This document shows positions 1 through 5,364 of a DNA stretch of 5,364 nt, one piece after another (within the stretch, counting starts at the first letter, position 1; each line of letters opens with the position of its first letter). Source of the DNA: Saprospiraceae bacterium (GTDB lineage Bacteria > Bacteroidota > Bacteroidia > Chitinophagales > Saprospiraceae); assembly GCA_023299965.1 (NCBI GenBank), contig JALZVN010000075.1, positions 1 to 5,364 on the forward strand, given 5' to 3'. The translations under genes and the position numbers were made by a program. The notes beneath the pieces are model-generated. The model was not told the DNA's origin. It saw nothing but the letters and a program-made list of their open reading frames with translations, and did no database searches.

Positions 1-7
1 ATGTCTA

Positions 8-3000
8 GTGGGGCTCATTTATGAAGAGTCGATACCGATGAACTTATTGAGCTATACGACCTATCGTTCTCCTTTGCTAGATAGAAAGGTGAAGATAAAA
101 TCGTTTCAACCGAGTATAGAAGTAGTGTTGACAGAAGATGTACCCACAGAAGACGTCTTTAAAGCCTATACCGATAGTGGAGAGGAGGTTAAGGTAGCTT
201 ATCATATCAGTGATCGCAATGAGAATTTTGACGCTAGTATAGAACTGCTGAAAACAAAATTTAGGCTTCCCATCACAGTGAATCTTATCGATGTGGAGAT
301 AGATCAAGCAGGTGTGTATAGACCAAAGGCTTTTGTGATCCTACCAGATTATTTGATGGACGTAACAGCCATTGCAAACTGTTTTAAAAACTATGGGACA
401 GAGCCCAATTTGTACTTGCTCAATAAGATCAAGCCGTTTCATTCTTCAGTGCCGCTGATGATTGGAAATATTGCCAATTTCTTTTTGGATGAATTGGTAA
501 ATCAGTCGGATGCAGATTTTGATGAACTTTTTATACAAGTATTTCGCCTTAATCCAATGGCTTTCGCATTGATGGATGACCGTACCATTATTGAGATTAG
601 AGACAAGTGCAGACAACACTATGATAATCTACGTAAAGCTTTGATGGTAGAAATCAAAGGAGAAGAGATAGATCCAGAGTCTATGGTTTTAGAGCCATCC
701 TTTTATTCTCAGAAGTATGGTCTCCAAGGGAGACTGGATGTACTAGATCTGGGAGACGAGGGTAAGAATTCTATCATAGAATTGAAGAGTGGTAAACTAT
801 ATAAGCCCAATTCTGACGGGATCAATCCTAGTCATTATGTACAAACCTTGCTGTACGATTTGCTAGTTCGCTCTGTGTATGGAACGCGGGTAAAATCCAT
901 GAACTATATATTGTACTCCGCTTTGTCAGATCGAGCGCTGAAGTATGCTTCGCCATCTAGTGCTACACAGATGGATGCGATACAAGTGCGCAATATTATG
1001 CTTTCTTTAGAAGAGGATTTATGCGCACTAAGACCTCATAAGGAGATAGACTTGGGGCTTATAGATCGCATCTTGTCTAGCAAAGATTTGGTAAAGGTCA
1101 GTGGTTTTGAGTTGAATGACTTAAATAATTATGAAGAGCTGAGCGACTCTTTAGACAATCTTGAAAAACCATATTTCTTGTCTTGGATGGGCTTTATAGC
1201 AAGAGAACAGAAGATAGCGAAATTGGGAGATGATAACGCTTATTATAGTAGAGGTCTATCTTCACTTTGGAGAAATACTTTGGCGATAAAAGAAGAAAGC
1301 TATAGCATACTTCAACAACTGGAATTGGTTGATCCTGAAGGCGCTGCACAAGATGAAGCAGTAATAAAATTGGCTAGAACGAGCCATACTAATAAACTGG
1401 CGAATTTCAGACAGGGAGATTTGGTCGTTATTTATCCTTATAGAAGTGAAGTAACAAATGTCTTGCGAGAGCAGATGTTCAAATGTACCTTGGTGGCTAT
1501 AGATGCGGAATTTGTGTCGATACGATTACGCGCCAAGCAATCTAATATCTCCATTTTTGAAAAGAATAAATTTTGGAATGCGGAGTTGGATAAATTGGAT
1601 ACCGGGTTTCATAATATGTATCGTTCTCTATATAGATTCCTGGCGCATAAAAGAGGGGAGAAGGATTTGATTTTGGGTCGAATCGCCCCGGCTGCGCCAG
1701 AGACAATATCTATTGAGAAATGTAATGAACTCACAGAAAAACAACAAGAGGTTTATGAAAAGCTGATCGTCTCTAAAGATTACTTTTTGCTCTGGGGTCC
1801 TCCTGGCACGGGAAAGACCAGTGTACTCTTAAAGAATGTGGTATCGCATTTTATAAACAATTCTGAAGAGTCTATTTTGCTCATGGCTTATACCAATAGG
1901 GCCGTAGATGAGATTTGCAGTGCTTTAGAATCTATTCCGGGTTTTACAGGAGAAAGCTATATTCGCATAGGTTCAAAGTATGCGGCAGGTGCAAGGTATG
2001 TCGACAAATTGCTCAGCAACAGAATGAAGGGCATCTCTAAGCGGAAGGAGCTGACTGAGTTGATTGCTGGCAAACGTGTATTTGTAGGTACCTTAGCAAG
2101 CTTACTTGGAAAAACCGATTTGTTCAAATTGAAGACTTTTGATCGTTGTATTATAGATGAAGCAAGTCAAATACTAGAGCCCATGATGTTGGGTATATTG
2201 CCTTATTTCAAACACTTTACACTTATAGGAGATCATAAACAACTGCCTGCTGTAGTTGCTCAGAGAAAGACATTCACCAAAGTACAGCATCCAGAATTGT
2301 TGGATATCGGATTGCGCGATTTGCGGGATTCTTATTTTGAAAGACTTTATCAATTAGCTCAGAAAAAAGGATGGACACACGCCTACTCTAACCTCAGTGA
2401 GCAAGGTCGCTGCCATGAAGATCTGATGGCTTTTTGTAGTGCGCATTTTTACGATGGTTTTTTGGACCTTTTACCTAAGACACGGCAGCTACAATCTGAG
2501 CCCTTATCTTTTGAAAAATTGGATGGAGTATCTAATTGGCCTTCACTCTGCAAGGAGCGCTTAATATTTGTGAACACATCAGCTGAGCTATCTGGAAATG
2601 CCAAAATGAATACCTACGAAGCGAAGACTGTGGCGTCAATAATGGAGGATTTGATGACCCTATATCAGGAAAATGGATTGTCCATTCAGCAAGATACCTT
2701 TGGTGTGATCACTCCTTATCGTGCCCAGATAGCTTGCATTAAGCATACATTTGATGAGCTAGGTATCAAGCATGATATAATTTCTGTAGATACAGTGGAG
2801 CGATATCAAGGAGGCGCTAGGGACGTCATTATCATCTCACTATGTACGAATGATGCTTTCCAATTGGACAGCATCATCTCACTCAATGAAGAAGGCATAG
2901 ATAGAAAACTCAATGTTGCCTTGACGAGGGCGAGAAAACAGTTGATTATACTTGGGAATCAAGATATCCTTTCAAAGAATGAATTGTATAATAGTTTGAT

Positions 3001-3049
3001 CGAACAGGCGCATATCGTTCGCGAAGCCCCTGCGGATATCGTGTTTTAG
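8..3049 (+). CDS. Dna2-like PD-(D/E)XK nuclease / superfamily 1B helicase fusion, 5' end uncertain
   Basis: Predicted cytoplasmic DNA-processing enzyme: a single-strand nuclease joined to an ATP-driven helicase, the domain order of eukaryotic Dna2. Residue numbers count from GTG 8. An N-terminal region of unknown fold (about 30-160) precedes a Dna2/RecB-type nuclease core: YGLQGRLD with D244, ELKSGK with E258 and K260, then HYVQTLLY with Q279 and Y283. A beta-rich segment (about 465-510, FRQGDLVVIYP) resembles domain 1B of Upf1/IGHMBP2/Dna2 helicases. Helicase motifs follow: Q motif LTEKQQ (575-580), Walker A GPPGTGKT (597-604), Ia AYTNRAVDE, II IIDEAS (D717, E718), III GDHKQLPA (741-748), IV-like EQGRCHEDL (798-806), ITPYRAQ (901-907), ERYQGGARD (931-939) and VI NVALTRARK (969-977). 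All catalytic positions look intact. No CxxC exists, so the Dna2/Cas4 Fe-S site seems absent. The frame has no upstream stop, so the start may be GTG 8, ATG 38 (GAAGAG lies 9 bp before it) or outside the window. The role, DNA repair or phage defence, is not decided by the sequence. Confidence 0.9.
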   Translation: MGLIYEESIPMNLLSYTTYRSPLLDRKVKIKSFQPSIEVVLTEDVPTEDVFKAYTDSGEEVKVAYHISDRNENFDASIELLKTKFRLPITVNLIDVEIDQAGVYRPKAFVILPDYLMDVTAIANCFKNYGTEPNLYLLNKIKPFHSSVPLMIGNIANFFLDELVNQSDADFDELFIQVFRLNPMAFALMDDRTIIEIRDKCRQHYDNLRKALMVEIKGEEIDPESMVLEPSFYSQKYGLQGRLDVLDLGDEGKNSIIELKSGKLYKPNSDGINPSHYVQTLLYDLLVRSVYGTRVKSMNYILYSALSDRALKYASPSSATQMDAIQVRNIMLSLEEDLCALRPHKEIDLGLIDRILSSKDLVKVSGFELNDLNNYEELSDSLDNLEKPYFLSWMGFIAREQKIAKLGDDNAYYSRGLSSLWRNTLAIKEESYSILQQLELVDPEGAAQDEAVIKLARTSHTNKLANFRQGDLVVIYPYRSEVTNVLREQMFKCTLVAIDAEFVSIRLRAKQSNISIFEKNKFWNAELDKLDTGFHNMYRSLYRFLAHKRGEKDLILGRIAPAAPETISIEKCNELTEKQQEVYEKLIVSKDYFLLWGPPGTGKTSVLLKNVVSHFINNSEESILLMAYTNRAVDEICSALESIPGFTGESYIRIGSKYAAGARYVDKLLSNRMKGISKRKELTELIAGKRVFVGTLASLLGKTDLFKLKTFDRCIIDEASQILEPMMLGILPYFKHFTLIGDHKQLPAVVAQRKTFTKVQHPELLDIGLRDLRDSYFERLYQLAQKKGWTHAYSNLSEQGRCHEDLMAFCSAHFYDGFLDLLPKTRQLQSEPLSFEKLDGVSNWPSLCKERLIFVNTSAELSGNAKMNTYEAKTVASIMEDLMTLYQENGLSIQQDTFGVITPYRAQIACIKHTFDELGIKHDIISVDTVERYQGGARDVIIISLCTNDAFQLDSIISLNEEGIDRKLNVALTRARKQLIILGNQDILSKNELYNSLIEQAHIVREAPADIVF

Positions 3050-3060
3050 TACATAATGAT

Positions 3061-3078
3061 TTAGCTTAATTAAGCTAA
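3061..3078. repeat. Perfect 18-bp palindrome after the helicase gene
   Basis: TTAGCTTAATTAAGCTAA reads the same on both strands and starts 11 bp after the helicase stop codon. As RNA it could fold into a stem of about 7 bp with an AATT loop. The stem is AT-rich with only two G-C pairs, and the sequence behind it (TTACCTCTTTTA) is only a broken T-run, so it would be a weak intrinsic terminator at best. It could instead be an operator for a dimeric DNA-binding protein. The position between two same-strand genes fits transcript end formation. The symmetry is directly visible; the function is inferred. Confidence 0.5.
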
Positions 3079-3164
3079 TTACCTCTTTTATACACTATTT
3101 GCCAAGTATCCGCTATTTCTGACAATTCACGGCATAAAATGTCTTTTAACCAAACGATAACTTT

Positions 3165-3172
3165 TATTTTTG
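3165..3172 (+). promoter_or_regulatory. Candidate Bacteroidota -7 promoter box for the phosphatase gene
   Basis: TATTTTTG matches the Bacteroidota sigma-A -7 consensus TAnnTTTG exactly. A T-run, CTTTTAAC (3143-3150), lies about 17 bp upstream where the -33 TTTG element is expected, but it is not an exact match. Transcription would start around 3177-3181 and leave a leader of about 40 nt before ATG 3219. The leader carries no Shine-Dalgarno sequence, as is usual in this phylum. The rest of the 169-bp spacer shows no other recognisable element and no convincing Pho-box-like repeat pair. In AT-rich DNA the 8-bp match can arise by chance. Confidence 0.4.
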
Positions 3173-3218
3173 ATAACCATTAGACCTTCGGTTCGTTAAA
3201 TAGTCAAAGCTTTTCTTT

Positions 3219-5210
3219 ATGAGATTTATCCTATTTGTATACATCATTTTTCAGGCTTCTTTTTTGTTTGCACAGTCAGATTTGTTTATCAATAACAGAG
3301 AAGATGATCCTCGAGCATTCAATGAAGATTTAGCTCCATTTTTTCATGGTGTAGCATCTGGGGATCCCTTAGAAGATAGGGTTATTATTTGGACTAGAGT
3401 TACTCCAGCCATTATAGGACCGGATGCGGAAGTAGAGTGGTCGATGTCTACAGATACAGAGTTAGAAGATGTGGTAGCCTCAGGTACAATAACGACTACT
3501 ACGGATAGAGACTATACCGTGAAAATAGATGTGACAGGATTAGATCCAGGTCAGACCTACTATTATGTGTTCAAGCATGAAGATAAATATTCGATAATTG
3601 GGAAAACCAAAACGGTACCTTCTGGCGATGTGGATCACCTGCGCTTTGCAGTCGTTTCCTGCAGTAATTATCAAGCGGGTTATTTTAATGGCTACCAGCG
3701 GATATCTGAACGAAATGATCTTGATGCAATTATTCATTTAGGAGATTATATCTATGAGTATAGAGACAGACAAGTAGGGGACAACGATCTCTTTGATGAG
3801 AGACCTATTTTACCATCGGAGGAGCTAATTAGTTTAGATGAATATAGAATCAGGTATTCAACTTATAGGCTGGACGAACAATTGAGAAATATGCATCAGC
3901 AACATCCGATCATTGCAGTTTGGGATGATCATGAAGCGGCTAACGATGCCTACAAAGATGGTGCTGGGAATCATGATGACGGAGAAGGGTCATGGGAAGA
4001 TAGAAAGGTAAATATCAAACAAGCTTATTTCGAATGGATGCCTATTCGGGATCAGGCAGAGAATAGAGTCTATAGAAAACTTCAGTATGGAAACCTTATG
4101 GATTTGATCATGATGGATACTAGATTAGAAGGGAGAGATGTACAGATTAATGATATTGAGTCTCCAGCATTACAAAGTGCTACTAGAACGATCTTAGGGG
4201 CAGAGCAAAGGCAATGGTTGTTTACCCAATTGGTTTCCTCTGATGCAAAGTGGAAAGTACTTGGTAATCAGGTAATCTTCGCAGAGTTCAATATTGGCTT
4301 CGCTTCTGAATTTGGGTTTGGAGGCAGCTATGAAAGTCTTGAGAGTTCGTATCTCGATACTTGGGATGGATATCCTGCTGAGCGAGATAGGGTCTTAGAT
4401 TTGATAAAAGATAACAATATTGATAATGTGGTTTTCTTAACTGGAGATTCTCATGTCAGCTTTGCTTTTGATTTATCGAAGCGCCCTTCTGCGTACCCTC
4501 AGTTTGCGGGAGTGAGTAATGATCCAGCAGATTATGATGAAGTAAGCCAAGAAGGATCTTTGGCTGTTGAGTTTGCTACACCTAGTATTAGCTCTCCTAA
4601 TTTTAATGAAAGTTTTAATCCTATTTTGGCTTCAGGGCTTGAAGTCCAAATAAATAGACCTGTACTGACAAATGGCATTAACCCAAATCCACATCTTAGA
4701 TATGTAGACCTTGATAGACATGGGTATTTTTTATTGGATGTTACTAATGATAGGGTGCAAGCTGATTATTATTACTCCTCGGTGACTCAGTTGAGTGGCA
4801 CGGAGAGTTTTGGTCATGCTTCATTTACTGCCGATGAGGATAACAAATTGACAGAGAATACCATTCCAAGTCCTGAAAAAGCGCAGCAAGATACACCAGC
4901 CCCTGCTGGTCGTTTTAAAAGTTCGAATACTACAGTGCTTAGAAATGATTTTGAGGTGGTAGGGATTCATCCTACGCCAGCAAACGATCAAGTAAGTGTT
5001 CAGATAGCTTTAGAGAAAAGATTGCCTTTAGAAATGGCTATTTACAATATAGACCGCAAACTAATCAAGCGTATTCCTTCCAATACTATTGATGCAGGTT
5101 TATACACGCAGCAAATTGACGTTTCTCAATTAGCAAATGGAAATTACAAATTGATTTTTAGATCCGAGGGGCAAGTCTTAGGTACAGGAACTATTTTAGT
5201 AGTCCGTTAG
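3219..5210 (+). CDS. phoD: Secreted PhoD-family alkaline phosphatase/phosphodiesterase with T9SS sorting tail
   Basis: Predicted exported metallophosphoesterase that releases phosphate from organic phosphate mono- or diesters outside the cell. A signal peptide spans about residues 1-18 (hydrophobic FILFVYIIF, likely cleavage at LFA|QS). A PhoD N-terminal Fn3-like domain follows (about 40-134, opening with FFHGVASGDP). The catalytic domain (about 140-520) holds the family signatures VVSCSNYQ (C148), HLGDYIYEY (D176, Y179), WDDHEAAND (D236, D237, N242), LGAEQRQWL, VLGNQV and FLTGDSH (D410, H412). These match by pattern the Fe/Ca-binding Cys, Asp, Tyr, Asn and His ligands known from Bacillus PhoD. 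A Pro/Ser/Thr-containing linker (about 545-575) leads to a type A T9SS sorting domain (about 578-663, HPTPANDQVSVQI, ending TILVVR), so the protein probably goes through T9SS and may be surface-anchored. The start is well fixed: the signal peptide begins at ATG 3219 and an in-frame TAG lies at 3201. phoD is used as a family name; the exact substrate is unknown. Confidence 0.93.
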   Translation: MRFILFVYIIFQASFLFAQSDLFINNREDDPRAFNEDLAPFFHGVASGDPLEDRVIIWTRVTPAIIGPDAEVEWSMSTDTELEDVVASGTITTTTDRDYTVKIDVTGLDPGQTYYYVFKHEDKYSIIGKTKTVPSGDVDHLRFAVVSCSNYQAGYFNGYQRISERNDLDAIIHLGDYIYEYRDRQVGDNDLFDERPILPSEELISLDEYRIRYSTYRLDEQLRNMHQQHPIIAVWDDHEAANDAYKDGAGNHDDGEGSWEDRKVNIKQAYFEWMPIRDQAENRVYRKLQYGNLMDLIMMDTRLEGRDVQINDIESPALQSATRTILGAEQRQWLFTQLVSSDAKWKVLGNQVIFAEFNIGFASEFGFGGSYESLESSYLDTWDGYPAERDRVLDLIKDNNIDNVVFLTGDSHVSFAFDLSKRPSAYPQFAGVSNDPADYDEVSQEGSLAVEFATPSISSPNFNESFNPILASGLEVQINRPVLTNGINPNPHLRYVDLDRHGYFLLDVTNDRVQADYYYSSVTQLSGTESFGHASFTADEDNKLTENTIPSPEKAQQDTPAPAGRFKSSNTTVLRNDFEVVGIHPTPANDQVSVQIALEKRLPLEMAIYNIDRKLIKRIPSNTIDAGLYTQQIDVSQLANGNYKLIFRSEGQVLGTGTILVVR

Positions 5211-5215
5211 GTACT

Positions 5216-5364
5216 CTATTTGTCCTCTTCTTTTTCAGATTCATTATTCAATAGGGCGCCTCCACATCCATCAATAAAAGCATGGAAGGTAGCTGCTGTG
5301 TTTACCTGAAAAGGAGCTTCTAACTTAATACTAGTGCCAGAATCATAGTCGACATTTCCTGATA
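5216..5364 (-). CDS. C-terminal end of a convergent gene, coathanger-stack-like secreted protein (partial)
   Basis: The minus strand carries an open frame entering from the right edge and ending at TAG (5216-5218): 48 residues of the C-terminus. They read SGNVDYDSGTSIKLEAPFQV, then NTAATFHAFIDGCGG, then an acidic/lysine tail NNESEKEEDK. The pattern 'Y-x-S/A-G-x-S-I-x-L-x-x-x-F-x-V-x-x-x-A-x-F-x-A-x-I' with a following Cys-Gly is typical of the short beta-repeat domain (the '3-coathanger stack' type) near the C-termini of many Bacteroidota secreted proteins. The other two minus-strand frames hit stops early in this stretch, which supports the reading. No T9SS tail follows the domain; the protein ends in charged residues. 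The gene converges on the phosphatase with 5 bp between stop codons. The rest of the protein, and so its function, lies outside the window. Confidence 0.7.
   Translation of the reverse strand, partial: SGNVDYDSGTSIKLEAPFQVNTAATFHAFIDGCGGALLNNESEKEEDK

Noticed and set aside
77..307. 76-codon open frame on the minus strand
   Set aside because: It lies wholly inside the nuclease-helicase gene, shows no recognisable domain, and the plus-strand frame there is continuous with the conserved protein.
3156..3177. GATAAC direct repeat (3156-3161 and 3172-3177) around the candidate -7 box
   Set aside because: Only 6 bp long, in AT-rich DNA, with a 16-bp period that does not match a known operator such as the Pho box; chance is the simpler explanation.
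3540..3737. 65-codon open frame on the minus strand
   Set aside because: It overlaps the highly conserved PhoD catalytic region (C148 and D176 signatures) and has no features of its own.
5187..5205. Imperfect hairpin near the end of the phosphatase gene
   Set aside because: The stem is 3 plus 4 bp with a 2-base bulge and no T-run follows it, and it lies inside the conserved sorting-tail coding sequence.
5178..5214. Repeated TTAGGTAC (5178-5185 and 5207-5214)
   Set aside because: An 8-bp repeat spanning coding sequence and the stop codon, with no third copy and no structural context suggesting an attachment site.

Overview
The window looks like a chromosomal piece of a Bacteroidota (Bacteroidetes) bacterium. 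Three things support this: a C-terminal type IX secretion (T9SS) sorting tail on the second gene, a Bacteroidota-style -7 promoter box (TAnnTTTG) upstream of it with no Shine-Dalgarno sequence, and a third, partial gene whose C-terminus matches the coathanger-stack type domain common on secreted proteins of this phylum. The genus cannot be fixed from the sequence.

Layout: (1) Bases 1-3049, plus strand: a large Dna2-like protein with an N-terminal PD-(D/E)XK nuclease fused to a C-terminal superfamily 1B helicase. Its reading frame stays open to the left edge, so the true start is uncertain (GTG 8, ATG 38, or upstream). (2) Bases 3050-3218: an AT-rich spacer with a perfect 18-bp palindrome just after the helicase stop and a candidate promoter. 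(3) Bases 3219-5210, plus strand: a secreted PhoD-family alkaline phosphatase/phosphodiesterase with a signal peptide and a T9SS type A tail. (4) Bases 5216-5364, minus strand: the last 48 codons of a convergent gene, only 5 bp from the phosphatase stop.

The genes do not form an obvious pathway. The first is an intracellular DNA-processing enzyme. The second is an exported phosphate-scavenging enzyme with its own promoter. The third is probably another exported or surface protein. The palindrome and the separate promoter suggest that genes 1 and 2 are independent transcription units.

No CRISPR array, tRNA, rRNA, insertion sequence or multi-gene novel system is visible. The most interesting item is the Dna2-like fusion: it has an intact nuclease site and helicase motifs, but lacks the cysteine pattern expected for the Fe-S cluster of Dna2/Cas4 nucleases and has divergent helicase motifs III and IV.
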